DNA of 64,000 nucleotides from Ochotona curzoniae (Eukaryota; Chordata; Mammalia; Lagomorpha; Ochotonidae): NCBI RefSeq assembly GCF_017591425.1, contig NW_024467120.1, forward strand, positions 930,001 to 994,000, read 5' to 3'. The first letter of the stretch is position 1. Each line of letters begins with the position of its first letter. Shown here in pieces: positions 10,701 to 22,323 of this stretch. Both the position numbers and the translations under genes were made by a program. The notes under the pieces were generated by a model, which had not been told where the DNA came from, did not search any database, and was given only the letters and a program-made list of their open reading frames with translations.

Positions 10701-11650
10701 ATGTCACACTGGGGCCGCACACAACAGCCCCTGACACAGGCCCTGCAGACCGTGGTGCACCCAGCTGGCACAGCAAGCCCTCTATGTCCAAAACTTCATG
10801 GCTCATGCATGTCACAAAGAATGTGTGACCCTTACCAGATGCCACACACGGTTCTCTGCTTCCTCTTGGGTTCCCCTCACTGCACTTACCACCACATTTA
10901 CTGCCCCATCCCACCCCCACCCCCCCGGAGTTAATTCCCTTTGGCCCTTGAGGATTCTCCAAAGGCAGAGGAGAGATTTGCCCCAAGCCTTGAAGTTGTG
11001 AGGCTGGGCAGCTGTCTGGTGGCCTGCCTTGTCCTCGGTGCCAGTGGCCCCAGTGGCTCTCAATGCACAGGAACTGAATGCAGGAATGTTCACCAAGTGC
11101 CCGTTTGTCGCCCACTTGACCCAGAGAAAGGCAACAGGTCCCTGGATAAGTCAAAGGTGATGCATCACATCCCTGTCTTGGCTCGGTGCTCAGTTCAGCG
11201 AGGCACTTGTCACAACTGCCAGGGAGATGTGGTAAGTTGACACGGCAGGATGCTCAGAAGGCCAGTGTGACCATGAGGCCAAGACTGATCTCAGGCCATG
11301 AAGAAAAAAAAATGCTTTAAGTAGAGAGTGCCCAGTGACGGGTGGCATCCTGCACAGGGCTAAGAAACAAAGGGGGAGCTGCCATCCGCCTGACCGGCTC
11401 TAGAAGCAGCAGAAGCGGCTCCTTGTGAGAAGGAGGCAGGTGCAGGTGATGCTGTCCACAGACTGAGGGAGTAGGGGGGAAAGTTCACCAGGCCCAGCCA
11501 AGTGTCTCGTATCACCTGGCCCACATATCCCTGGCTGTGGAACCTGTGCAAATGACTTCTCTTCTCTGTGCAAATGACTTCTCTTCTCTGGGTGCAGTTC
11601 TGCCTGTAAAATGAAAGAAATGCCAGTAAATAAAGCAGCTTCAAAAGTTT
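10700..11650. other. Upstream flank of GFOD1, unannotated
   Basis: Unique-looking sequence with several unrelated short ORFs. It contains the perfect 22-bp tandem duplication listed separately. No exon is supported. Confidence 0.4.
11547..11590. repeat. Perfect 22-bp tandem duplication
   Basis: TGCAAATGACTTCTCTTCTCTG is 22 bases given here as its two halves, TGCAAATGACT and TCTCTTCTCTG. Two exact copies at 11547-11568 and 11569-11590. Possibly a recent slippage event. Confidence 0.9.
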
Positions 11651-11656
11651 GTGGAG

Positions 11657-11966
11657 AGGGCCCAGCAGCTAAATTCCTTGCCTTGAATGCACTAGGATCC
11701 CAATTGGGCACCGGTTCTAATCCCAGCAGCCCCACTTCCCATCCAGCTCCCTGCTTGTTGCCTGGGAAAGTAGTAGAGGATGGCCCAAAGCCTTGGAACC
11801 CAGCGTGCACATGGGAGACTTAGAAGAAGCTCTGGTTCCTGGCATCAGATTGGCTCAGCTTCGGCTGTTGCAGTCACTTGAGGACTGGGTCATCTGACGG
11901 AAGATCTTCCTTTCCTGCTCCTCTCTGTATATCTGACTTCGAAATAAAAATAAATAAATCTTTTTT
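11657..11966 (+). mobile_element. C-type SINE
   Basis: GGCCCAGCAGCTAAATTCC start, GGTTCTAATCCCAGCAGCC, GGGAGACTTAGAAG and the AAATAAATCTTTTTT tail. Confidence 0.9.
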
Positions 11967-12134
11967 AAAAATCATGGAGAATGGAATGAAAATAGAATGC
12001 ACTTTACAAAAAACTTTTCAAAACCTTCTGCTTATGCTGCAGGGTGTCTTATAAAGTCCTGACAAGAGTACTTGGTCCGGCTATATGAATGCTCTGTGTG
12101 AATGTACGCAACCTACACCTCCACTTTTTAACAT

Positions 12135-12356
12135 TTGAATGTATTTGACAGGGCGAGAAACTGAGATGGACGGAAAGCCAACCCAGGTTTCCCACTTGAG
12201 TAGCAGGTACCTGGTGAGTGAAGCTGGCACCACTGACTTCCAAGGTCCTTACTAGCAGGAAGCTGGAGGCAGGGACCAGGGGCAGACATGAAGCCTCAAA
12301 CAGAGTCACCTAAACTGATGGCATGCTAACTGCTGGGCTAAATGCCAACTTCAGCC
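12135..12356 (-). mobile_element. Old C-type SINE
   Basis: GGTTTCCCACTTGAGTAGCA, GCAGGAAGCTGGAGGCAGG and the terminal ACTGCTGGGCTAAATGCC read in reverse as an older lagomorph SINE. Confidence 0.6.
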
Positions 12357-12358
12357 TG

Positions 12359-12676
12359 ATTTTTTTTTTAAGATTTATTTTGCGCCCAGCTCCATGGCCT
12401 AGCAGCTAAAATCCTCACCTTGAACACACTGGGATCCCATATAGGCACCGGTTCTAATCCCAGTGGTCCCACTTCCCATCCAGGTCCCTGCCTGTCATCT
12501 GGGAAAACAGTAGAGAACAGTCCAAAAGCCTTGGGACCCTGCATGGGAAACCTGGAAGAAGTTTCCAGCTCTTGGCTTCGGACTGGCACAGCACTAGCCG
12601 TTGCGGTCACTAGGGGAGTGAATCATCAGATGGAAGATCTTCCCAAAGCTTTGGGCCATCCTCAACTGCTTTCCCC
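12359..12676. mobile_element. Rearranged SINE pair: plus-strand copy inside remnants of a minus-strand copy
   Basis: 12359-12381 is the T-rich tail (AAGATTTATTTT) of a minus-strand SINE. 12382-12643 is a plus-strand SINE that stops abruptly at GATGGAAGATCTT. 12644-12676 (CCCAAAGCTTTGGGCCATCC) is again minus-strand SINE sequence. The middle of the minus copy is missing. Confidence 0.75.
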
Positions 12677-12677
12677 T

Positions 12678-12957
12678 CCATCTGTGGTCCCAGCATCCCA
12701 TACGGTTGTCAGTTTAAGTTCCGGCTCTTCCACTTTGAATCCAGCTCCCTGGTGGTACCTAGGAAAATATTGGAGGATGCCCAAGGCCTTGGACCTCTGC
12801 ACTCACACAAGAAGTCCAGAGGAAGCTCCTGGATTCAGTCTAGCCCAGCTCTGGCCAGTGCAGCTATTTGGACAGTGAACCAGCAAATGGAGGAGCTCTC
12901 TCTTCCTCTCTCACTCTGTAACTCTGACTTTCAAATAAAATAAATAAATCTTTAAAA
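12678..12957 (+). mobile_element. Older C-type SINE
   Basis: GTGGTCCCAGCATCCCATA start, GAATCCAGCTCCCTGG, CTCTGACTTTCAAATAAAAT tail. The rabbit-like CTCTGACTTTCAAATAAA tail marks an older subfamily than the CAATAAAAATAAAT type. Confidence 0.85.
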
Positions 12958-12959
12958 CA

Positions 12960-13720
12960 GTAATCACAAAATAGAACAGTATGCATAGTAAGAATCGTTG
13001 AAAGCGCCTGAATTGTTTGTTGCTGGAATTTTCCATTTAATACTTTCAGACTCAAGTTGACCACAGGTACCATGGAAAATAAACCACGGAAAAGGGGAGG
13101 AGCAGCTACAGCAAAGGCCTTGGTTGTGGGCTTCTCATAATTCATATGCAGTGTACAGAATTGGCCTCTTGATGTGGGAACATTCTCGAGTGCTTGGCTT
13201 TTTCATGTGCATGCAGGTTTTCTGAACCAGTGCTGTCCAGTGTAATTCTCTCCTTTCTTGGTCAGCCATGAAGCTATGTCAGGCAGATGATGTCACTGCT
13301 GTTTAAGTAAACAGGAAATAAGTGCCATACTATTTCGGGGCAGATCAGTATACACAGGAAAACCATTTAGCATCCCAAATTATTAACACACTGCTCAGAC
13401 ACACAGATGTAGTGTGCCAGAAGAAAAACCTGTGGCACCGTCTGGCAGAACGTAAATACATCTTCAAACTTTAATTTGCAATTGAGAGTAGCTGGGACTT
13501 GACATGGCTTTGCAATTCAAATTCAGAGCACTTCACACTGTATCCTGTAAATATGCACAATCGTGTCAATTCAATTTTTTTTTTCATTTAAAAACTGAAA
13601 ATTAGGAACACTATTTCCACACAGTAGACATATAAAATAGGATATGTGCCATTTAAACAGGCTTTGCCTATGAATTAATTGAGGAACCATACAGGACACA
13701 AGATCAAACACTTGAGCTGT
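12960..13720. other. Unannotated intergenic sequence with a possible L1M tail
   Basis: Mostly unclassified. 13510-13600 ends CCTGTAAATATGCACAATCG and TGTCAATTCAA before a T-run, which recalls an old L1 3' terminus, but it is too short to be sure. Confidence 0.35.
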
Positions 13721-13721
13721 G

Positions 13722-13845
13722 AGTACCTAGGCAGTAATCCCACAGTGTAGGCTGCAACCTTATAATTACCATTTTACAGGGCTGAGAGACACAGAGCCAT
13801 CCCAAGGTCAAAGGGTAGCCTGGGAGAATGATGACAGAGCACTTC
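13722..13845 (+). repeat. MIR fragment
   Basis: TTACCATTTTACAGGGCTGA followed by CACAGAGCCATCCCAAGGTC reproduces the MIR core. Confidence 0.5.
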
Positions 13846-14160
13846 TTGTGCAACTTAGCATTATGGAAGTAGAAGGAAACTAAGGCCAGCCATTTATTCA
13901 GCCAAGGATGATAATTAAAACATGTAACATCTGCTTGGGTATGGAAACAGGTACTTGGGGGTCCCGTTGCTAGACTAAGTACCACAATGCTCATCACTGT
14001 GAAGCCTGAAGGTCGGGAAGAGAGGTCAGGGAAGAGGAATGGCAAAACAGCCGCCAAAGCTCAGGCAGCACTGAGCACTCGGACAACTAGCACACTCGGA
14101 CTATAAATTAAAAAGATTTATGCTGTGCCAGATGGCTGTTCATTTATTGTCTGCTCTGGT

Positions 14161-14252
14161 CGGGCGCCTGAGCTGCTTCCTATGAATTCAAAGCTTACGC
14201 CTGTATCGGGCGCCTGTGCTGCTTCCTATGAATTCAAAGCTTACGCCTGTAT
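14161..14252. repeat. 46-bp tandem duplication, two copies
   Basis: Units 14161-14206 and 14207-14252 begin CGGGCGCCTG and end ACGCCTGTAT. They differ at a single base (GAGCTG versus GTGCTG). Each carries EcoRI- and HindIII-type hexamers. Not part of any repeat I recognise. Confidence 0.92.
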
Positions 14253-14373
14253 CACGCCCCTTTAAGGAACTCATGGCCTTGGATATCAGACACACTGGCA
14301 AAGACTTCATTGCAATATAGTATCAAAACAGAAATAAAAATACATTTAGTTAAAAGCACTTAAGTGATTTTGA

Positions 14374-14672
14374 AGAGGTTTATACATTTACATGAAAGGC
14401 ATAGAGGCAGAGAGCAGAAGAAGAGAGATCTTGCATCTGTTCATTCATTCCACCAGATACCCCAATAGCTATGACTGGACTAGGCCAAAGCCAGGAGCCT
14501 GGAACTCCATCCAGGTGTTCTTCAAGGATAGCAAAGGCTCAGATACCTGGGCCGTCATCTTCCAGCTTCCCAGGTCTGTTAGCAACAAGCTGGATCCGTA
14601 GCAGGAAGACACTGTGTGGAATGTTCCCAGCTGCAGCTCCACCTGCTGCACCAACTCGGCTGCCCCATAAGT
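14374..14672 (-). mobile_element. Old C-type SINE
   Basis: Left AGAGGCAGAGAG..., CCAAAGCCAGGAGCCTGGAA and a right end near GGCTGCCCC are a reversed old SINE. Confidence 0.6.
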
Positions 14673-14689
14673 GACTTCTGTGAATTTAG

Positions 14690-16335
14690 AACCCAGTGAT
14701 TCTAGAATCATTTTATAGAGTGTTTCCAGAGGCCAAGCAGAAGAGGTTACTCCTGAGACACAAAAAGGCTCAAGGGGACAGAAATAGAGAGCAAAACATA
14801 GTCGATCATTTCAAAGTGACTTTCCTTTACATGTTTAGGCAGAGGGCTTCCTCATCGTCCCAGCTAAAACTGGCCAATTTGAGGGTTGGTCTGTCCAAAC
14901 TGTGTTTGTGTAACTCTCCCCGATTTCCAAACAATAAAAAGTTGTATTTGTTATTCCATACGCTTTATTTAGAAACAATAATAGACCTGGAAAGAGATTC
15001 TTCACCCAATAAATAAAAAGTTCATGTTCTTTTTGGGCCCACCCAGAACATTCACACACTTAACTATTAGACCACAGAGGAAATCACGACAAATCTCAAA
15101 GGAATGATGTCATCAAACACTGTTCCTTTCCACAACACACTGAAAACAAACAGATTCACCCACTCCACAAACTGGACAGTTCAGCATATAAGAGTAATCT
15201 CTGGATCAAAAGAGTAAACATGATGTAAATAAAAAACATTGAGAAATGAACCCACACATATAAAAAGATAAGAGAAGCAGCTAAATTTCCTATAAGGAAA
15301 TTAAAAGCTTAAACACTTTTGTAGATGACAAAAGCTATTTGAAATTTATTTCAGTAAGAATTCAGCTTACTGACATTTGAGGAGAAAATAAAAAAGAACC
15401 TAGAAGAAAAAAAATCCAGAAGATAGGGAAGAAGAAATATAAAAGCAAAAATAGTAGGCTCTAAAGCCAGAATGTAAATATTATCAATACAACCAAAAGG
15501 TTATTAGTTGAAAGACTAGCAAAACAAAACCAAAAAAAATCTCTGGGAATACTCGTTATATGAAAAAAAAAAAATGGGCAAAATAAACAACATCAGGGTC
15601 AAAGCTATAAATAAACTTTTGCCCATAATTTTGAACATTTTTATTAAAAGGGACAATTCAACAAAAACATATACATTTTTTAAAAGACAAAAAGGAAATG
15701 AAAAAAGTCTGAATGTGTCACTAACTACTAAATAACTGAGTGGCTGCTAAAATAGCTGTCCTCAACTTCACACAACTTACCCACAAATTTAACAAATATC
15801 TTAGCTAACAAATATCTTGGCCTGTCACTGTCCTGCAGTGAACAACTTGGTGCGCACAGATGGTAATAACACCTGTGGACTACTGACTGATGGTCAATAG
15901 CCAAAGTTTGTTAGCAACATCAGACTTTTAAAGGAAGGTTGTCACATAGGCATCTGGGGGGGAGGGGCTTGAGCCATTTACATCTCAACAGCAAGGTGCA
16001 GTTGCCCCAAAACACAACTTGTTCCTCTAGCAGGTTTTTTATGTAAACCTGTGAACCAGGGGGTTCCCTGCTCATTCATCTCCATATCAATTGCTCCTGG
16101 CGCCTTCAGGGGGGATTCAACTGGCTTTGTCTCCCACAATAGCAAAGATTCTGAGTGTCCTACATTAGCCAAACAGTTCCAGATAATTAAAAAAGGGGAA
16201 AGCTGCCTAACTCATAAGTGGAAAAGGACAGTATTTTTTAGGCAAGAAGAAAAAAAGTATAAGTCAGTATCAATGATGAATATAAATGCAATAATTTCAA
16301 ACTTTCACGTTTAATTTACATAAAAGTATCCAGAA
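14690..16335. other. AT-rich intergenic sequence, nothing firm
   Basis: A-rich, low-complexity in places (15400-15720), possibly decayed L1. No gene, splice-bounded ORF or nameable repeat. Confidence 0.4.
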
Positions 16336-16355
16336 ACCAAAAGTTTACACTTTTA

Positions 16356-16687
16356 TTTTTTTTTAAGATTTATTTTTATTATTTTTTCATTGGAAAGGCG
16401 GATATACAGAGAGGAGAGACAGAGAGGAAGATCTTCCGTCCGATGATTCACTCCCCAAGTGAGCGCAACGGGTCGATACTACGCCGATCCGAAGCCAGGA
16501 GCTTCTTCCGGGTCTCCCACGCGGGTGCAGGGTCCCAAAGCTTTGGGCCGTCCTCGACTGCTTTCCCAGGCCACAGGCAGGGAGCTGGAAGGGAAGCGGG
16601 GCTGCCGGGATTAGAACCGGCGCCCATATGGGATCCCGGGCAGGCAACGCGAGGACCTTTAACCACTTGCGCCACCGCGCTGGGCCC
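16356..16687 (-). mobile_element. Young C-type SINE with 17-bp TSD
   Basis: Near-identical to the copies at 23061 and 43981. The 17-bp target duplication beginning AAAAGTTTACAC is at 16339-16355 and 16688-16704. B box GGTTCTAATCC present on the minus strand. Confidence 0.97.
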
Positions 16688-16876
16688 AAAAGTTTACACT
16701 TTTAAACACTCATATGACTCAATGTTAGAGAAGCATATCAAGCTACTTTATGTTCTTAAAAGAAGGAAAATAGGATTTTCTTAACATGAGAAGAGGTAGA
16801 CAATAAAATTTGACACTCATTAAAAAAAAACTCAGCAAAGTTAAAATAGAAACTTAACTTAATAAAAAATATTTCA

Positions 16877-17185
16877 GGGAGGGTGCTTGGCCTAGCAATT
16901 AAACAACCAACTGGAGTATTCTCAGTCTATGTTGGATGGTTGGATGGTTGGGTTCTTGTTCTCGCTCCATCCCTTGATACCTTCCCCTGCACACACAGGA
17001 GGCAGCAGGTGATGTTCAAATAACTGAGTCCCTGTTATTTTAAGGGAGTTCTACACTGAATTCCACACTCTTGGCTTGGGCTGGTGTGGGCATTTGGGGA
17101 GTGAACCAGACGATGGGAGCTTTCTCTTTCTTTTGTGTCTATTTCAGACTCTCTGCCTCTCAAGAAAAAAAAAAAAGTATTACAA
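16877..17185 (+). mobile_element. Diverged C-type SINE
   Basis: GTGCTTGGCCTAGCAATTAA start, GCAGCAGGTGATG-type middle, CATTTGGGGAGTGAACCAG and an A-run tail. Confidence 0.7.
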
Positions 17186-17254
17186 ACTAACCCATCATCC
17201 TGTCATTGCTACTGATGATAATTTAAATACATTCCTATCAAATCAGAGGGCTTT

Positions 17255-17546
17255 GGGCGCTGTATCTCAGTGGGTTAAGCTGCTATGGCGCATGCATGCA
17301 TCCCATGTGGGAGTGCCTAGGATCAAGTCGTGACTCTTCTGCACCAGCTCCCAGTGATGCCCAGCAGCAGGAGGTAATGTGTTCTTGCCAACAACCTGGA
17401 AGAGGCACACAGGTCCTAGCTCCTACCTGTGGCGTGGCCCAGCCTCATCAGTTGGAATGAACCAGAGAGATAGCAGATCCTCTCTCTTTCCTTTTTTCTG
17501 TAACACTCTGCCTTTCAAATTATTAAGTATTTAAAAAAAAAAAACC
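17255..17546 (+). mobile_element. Old C-type SINE
   Basis: TTTGGGCGCTGTATCTCAGT start with tRNA-like GTGGGTTAAGC, CCAGCTCCCAGTGATGCC, and CTGCCTTTCAAAT plus poly-A tail. Confidence 0.75.
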
Positions 17547-17549
17547 GGG

Positions 17550-18635
17550 ATACCCACAATCAGCTCTACTGCTACCAAACATTGTTTAGTGGCCTTAGTA
17601 AGAGACAAGAAGGAGCAAAAGAATCACAAAGAGACACAACAGTCATTATCTGAAGATTGTCTACTTGTAATCCAGGAAACTCTTCCTTCACACTCTTCAA
17701 GATTTTATAAGGTTTCAGCATACAAGGTAAAACTCACAGTATTTCTCTCTACCATCTACCATAGGAGACAAAATACTTATTGCTAATGACAACAGAAATG
17801 ATACTGAGTTGGAGAATAAAATAATGAAATTCAGAACTTTAGAAGGAAATCATAGAAAGTCAGTGAAAAGAAAAAAAAGCAAAGCTGAATTTATGGATAA
17901 AAAGAAAAACTTGATATTCTTTGCTCCAAAGAACATGGAAGTTCATATAAGGTAACTCAAAAGAGACAGCTCTGTCTCCATTATCTGTTGGCATACAACC
18001 AATCTCACCAGGACTCCAAGATTGAAATAGCCATCAAATTCCACACTGTGGGTAGGCACAACCAGGCAGGGCAGGTGTCCTGGCAGATGGTCTCAGGTGG
18101 CTATATTTAGCTGAGAGCTCAGGGCTCAACCCACCTAGGACACAAAGAGGGACTCTCACTCACCCACACTGCGTCTCCCCATACACCTCTCCCAGCAGGG
18201 TAGACACACTGTTTACAGGACTGCTCAAGGCTCCAGAGCACAGAAGCGAAAAAGCTCACAGACTCAGAACTGGCATAGTATTACTTCTACCCTGACCTTA
18301 AATTACTACCAAGCAAGTTGCAGGGCCAGGCCAGAATCAACAAGAGATAGGAACCTAAGGGGGAATTTGTTTACAGAAGGTGTGGCTCCCCAGCCACAAG
18401 GGACCTTTTGGCAGCAAAATTTATAAAGTAACAGTGACTGGAATGTCAGTGACTCCTTGCAGAACAAGATGCATCAACCAATGGTCAGCACGGAGAGCCC
18501 AAGGCAATGTCTGCTTCTGTGGGAAATGGATAAGCAACAGAAGTGCCATTGTACATCACCAAAGGGAGGGCCAACCCTGGAAAGTAAGTTGGGGTGGATC
18601 AAATGGCTTGTCAACACCCATGGTGGATTTCAGCA
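17550..18635. other. Unannotated intergenic sequence
   Basis: No confident feature. ORF 18380-18754 runs into the MLT1-like LTR and has no recognisable protein similarity. Confidence 0.4.
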
Positions 18636-18639
18636 GCCA

Positions 18640-19378
18640 CAATCCTTTGGTACTCCTCCCTGTAAGATGTGGTGTAATTCCCCTGCTGGGAGTGTGGGCT
18701 GATATTAATGACTCACTTCCAATGAACAGAAGAACATGGAGTGACAACATGTGACTTCAGACACTGACTCATCCCAGGCATGGTACCTTCCTGCTTGCTC
18801 ACAGTGTCTCTCGCCCTGTCTGGACAGCTTGCCCTAAGGGAGTTTTTTGGGGGGTGGGGACCGGCAGCTACCACAAGGCTCTTAGACGTGAGCACTCTCA
18901 GGCAGCCTTGTGGGAAGGACCACAGCTTCCAGCCAACAGCTGTGTGAGTGGGCCATCTTGGAAGCCGACCTCTCATGTGGCTACTGGAAGTCTGTAATCA
19001 GGAGCTATCAGCAGAAGCTGTTTCTGCCAGCTTCCAGACTGGCTGCATCCTGCCACGGCAGAGGGAGACAAGGCTCTTTTTAAGGACACAGATTCCATCC
19101 TGCGGTCACTGTGATCTCTAAATCCCTTTACCTCCAGCATCATCAAACTGGGGGGCAGGTGTTCCACATGCAGATGTTGCCACAGATGCAGATAGATATA
19201 TTGTCTGTAGGAGGAAGGCAGCAACTTCATGAGAAACCCTGAGCTAGGAGCATCCAGCCAAGCGGCTGCTATTTGCCCGGGCCCTCAGAAATGATCAGAC
19301 AATGAACGTGTGTGGTTTTAAGCTGCTAAATATGACAGAAATACATTATCCGGCAGTAGATAACTAACCCAACATCCT
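18640..19378 (+). mobile_element. MLT1-type (ERVL-MaLR) LTR
   Basis: GTAAGATGTGGTGTAATTCC, GGGAGTGTGGGCTGATATTA, ACTTCCAATGAACAGAAGA, GAGTGGGCCATCTTGGAAGC and the 3' GTTTTAAGCTGCTAAAT ... CAGTAGATAACTAAC follow the MLT1 LTR in order. 18990-19230 partly departs from it and may be a further insertion. Confidence 0.8.
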
Positions 19379-19484
19379 ACCTCCAAAAAACAAGAAAGGA
19401 TCCTGCCTCATACTTTACACACAAAACTTTACAACATCTTAGGAGATGAATGGGAGAATAGCTGTGGTTATAGAAATGACTGCT

Positions 19485-19486
19485 TA

Positions 19487-19527
<41 letters not shown>
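19485..19527. repeat. (GA)n microsatellite
   Basis: Nearly pure GAGAGA run interrupted by AAAG. Confidence 0.9.
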
Positions 19528-19619
19528 ATAAGGGAAAAGACACCATAGTCAAGAATGACAACCAAGAAGATACTTGCATCATATAGTATTCGGACCACAG
19601 GGGTAAGTGTAGTAACCCA

Positions 19620-19838
19620 GCAAGTGTGGTAACACCTTTCAGGGTGCTTGCATTCCACAAACGCCTGGTTCAAGCCCAACTTCCACTTCTAATCCATTTC
19701 CCTGATAATAATGCAGCAGGTGATAAATCAAGTACTTGAGTTCCTGCCACCCACCTGGGAAACCCAAACTTAATATCTGTTGAGGATGTTTGGGGAATGA
19801 ACCAGTAGATGGCAGATCTCTGCCTTTCTTTCCTTCCT
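19620..19838 (+). mobile_element. Old C-type SINE feeding a CTTT microsatellite
   Basis: TTCAAGCCCAACTTCCACTT, GCAGCAGGTGATAAATCAAG, GGGAATGAACCAGTAGATGG. The 3' pyrimidine stretch has expanded into the adjoining tetranucleotide array. Confidence 0.6.
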
Positions 19839-19870
19839 TCTTCAATTCTTTCTTTCCTTCTTCAATATTT

Positions 19871-19942
<72 letters not shown>

Positions 19943-19975
19943 TCCTCTCTCTCCCTTCCTTCCTCCTTCTAATTC
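19838..19975. repeat. (CTTT)n microsatellite
   Basis: About 20 uninterrupted CTTT units (19870-19945) with imperfect CCTT flanks. The poly-Ser/Phe ORFs here are artefacts. Confidence 0.95.
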
Positions 19976-20071
19976 TCACTCTCCTTCTTAAATCAAAGAT
20001 AAATGAATAAAACATTTCATAAGAGAAACTGAAATTACACTTAAGACATTAAAAGAAAAAAAGAACCCCAC

Positions 20072-20325
20072 TTGGGGCTGGCATAGCAGCTCAACAGACC
20101 AAGTATCAGCATCCTGTATGGGCACTGGTTTGTGTGCTGGCTTCTCCACTTCCCATTCAGCTCCCTGCATCTGCCTGGGAAAACTGGAGAAGCTCCTAGC
20201 TCCTGGTTCAGCACCCGCTGTCATGATCATTTGGGGAGTGAAGCAGATCTTTCTCGCTGTCTCTCTTCTCTGTAAAGCTGCCTTTTAAATAAAAACAAAT
20301 ACTGTGTAAAACATTTTTATAAAAA
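20072..20325 (+). mobile_element. C-type SINE, diverged
   Basis: GGGGCTGGCATAGCAGCTCA start, CATTCAGCTCCCTGCATCTG, ATTTGGGGAGTGAAGCAGAT. Confidence 0.75.
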
Positions 20326-20377
20326 GAGCCCTATTAAAAGAAGTATAAGACAAAAAGTTCAACAGGAAAACAGGTGG

Positions 20378-20640
20378 GACCCAGTATTGTGGCACAGCGA
20401 GTAAACATCACTGCCTGTGGTGCTGGCATCCTATACATAGGGGCACCTGCTACTCCACTTCTGATCCAGCTCTCTGCTCAAATGCTGGGAAAGTGACGGA
20501 AGATGACATTAAGTGGTAGGGATCCTACATCCATGTGGGAGACCTAGAAGCTCCTACCTCCTGGCTTTCAGCTTCAGTCTGGCCCAGCCCCAAGACTGCA
20601 GCCATCTGGGGGGTGAACCACCTGATGGAAGATCAAAAGA
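20378..20640 (+). mobile_element. C-type SINE, diverged
   Basis: GGGACCCAGTATTGTGGCAC start, CTGATCCAGCTCTCTGCTC, GGGGGTGAACCACCTGATGG. Tail lost or replaced. Confidence 0.75.
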
Positions 20641-20799
20641 GCACCAATCAAAAGTTTCACACCTGTGTGTAACCACCACACAAGTAAAAAAAAAAAAAAA
20701 TGGAATGGTGCCTGCACTTCGGAAGCCTCCCTCCAACCACCTCTATTATACTATTACTTCTAACAAGAAAAACATGTTAATTTTACCTAAGTAGAAAGA

Positions 20800-21168
20800 T
20801 AGAGCATATGTTCTGTTTCTAGCAACTTTTTTTTAACTCAATGTGACATTTTTAAAATGCATCCAGGATAGCATAGCATAGTTGTGCTCATTCATTTCTA
20901 TAACCACAGCTGCTCTCCCATATATACTACTATGTCATGTGATTTTACCACTGTTTATTCCCTCGTCCGCAGACAAGTAGCTTATTGGCAGTGGGGTTGT
21001 TCTAAATTCTGCCAGTGAGAACTTTTCTTATACAAAGGCATAGCTCTGAATTTTTTATTAGGTGTGCTGTGAACTCAGGCATGAAGTTGCTGGGTCACAG
21101 GTTGTATGAATGCTTGCTTTTGAAAAATAATGCCAAAGATTTTTACAAAGCAGTTGTAAAATTCATCC
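20800..21168 (-). mobile_element. L1M-type LINE 3' end
   Basis: AAATGCATCCAGGATAGCAT, CAGTGGGGTTGTTCTAAATT, ATGAAGTTGCTGGGTCACAG reproduce the reverse of the mammal-wide L1 3' UTR in order. Ancient. Confidence 0.7.
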
Positions 21169-21169
21169 T

Positions 21170-22005
21170 TGCAGACTGTTTCTGGCAAGGATAAGAAGAG
21201 AGGATAAGATTTTAAGTGTCTGATGGCTTTCTTGGAACAAAGTGTGTTTTTACAAACACCATTTGAATGAATAACATTGAAAATAATTAAGAGCTTAGAG
21301 ATCACATTTCTTTCTAAACTACAGGCATGCTTTTTTAACAAACGTGTGAAAGTGCTGGGGAAAAAAAAAACATATTCCTTGTTGCCAAAATATCTCTAAA
21401 TTAATTCCAGATACTTGTGACCTGAGATTACCAGGGACTTTTCAACAAAATTAATAACTCAAATATCCAGAGAAGCCGAGATCAACAATAGCAGAGCAAT
21501 GGTACTTATACGAGCTTGAACAAATGGGCAAATAGTTACGATGTGACCATTGTTTTAGCATTGTTTTAGCAACAAGTGGGCCAGTGGACCAGGATTGAAA
21601 ATTACTCTTCTGGAAAGAATCAGAGATGTAAATCTTCCTTAATATGGGATACAAGCAGAAATGCAGAACTATAGCTGGAATAGAACTATTTCAAAGGAAA
21701 CTCAAAATGTCTATGGAGGCTGTCCCCCTGTGAAGCCTTCAATTCAGTCACCCCTCAGCAGGAATGGGCTCACCAGCGCCCCCTACAGGTCCCTTGATAC
21801 TTTCCACTAAAAGAAAGAAACTAAATTTATTCTGCATTCAAGCATATAAAGGCTAAACAACCAGTTTTTTTTAAAAAAACTACCCAGAAATACCACATTA
21901 ATAAGCAATCTCAAAAGCTTCCCATTAAAAGGGATACATTTCAATAAATGAAGATACTTCAAAAAGTTCATGGGAAAAAAGGGAATTAAAAGATATACTT
22001 AAAAA
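21170..22005. other. Unannotated intergenic sequence
   Basis: No gene. A T8A7 palindrome sits at about 21863-21881. Otherwise nothing nameable. Confidence 0.4.
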
Positions 22006-22015
22006 CATTTCTGAG

Positions 22016-22323
22016 GGCCCCATGTAAGAGCCTAGTGGCTGAAGTCCTCACCTTGCACGTGCCGGAATCCCACTTGGGTGCCTTTCTGTGTCCTGGCAAC
22101 TCCACTTCCCATCCAGCTCCCTGCTTGTGGCCTGGGAAGGCAGTTTAGGATGGCCCAAGGGCCTTGGGACCTGGAGGAAGCTCCTGGCTCCTGGTTTCGC
22201 ACCAGTTCAGCTGAAGCTGTTGCAGCCTCTTGAGGAGTGAATCAGTGTACAGAGGATCTTTCTGTCTCTCCCTCTTTCTGTAAATCTGACTTTACAATAG
22301 AAATAAATAAATCTTTAAAAAAT
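22016..22323 (+). mobile_element. C-type SINE
   Basis: GGGCCCCATGTAAGAGCCTAG start, CCATCCAGCTCCCTGCTTG, AATAGAAATAAATAAATCTT tail. Confidence 0.88.

Noticed and set aside
18380..18754. 124-codon plus ORF
   Set aside because: Its 3' half is inside the MLT1-type LTR and the 5' half has no recognised similarity.
19790..19991. Phe/Ser-rich peptides over 19790-19991 and His-Thr/Cys-Val repeats at 58867-59285
   Set aside because: They are translations of microsatellites.
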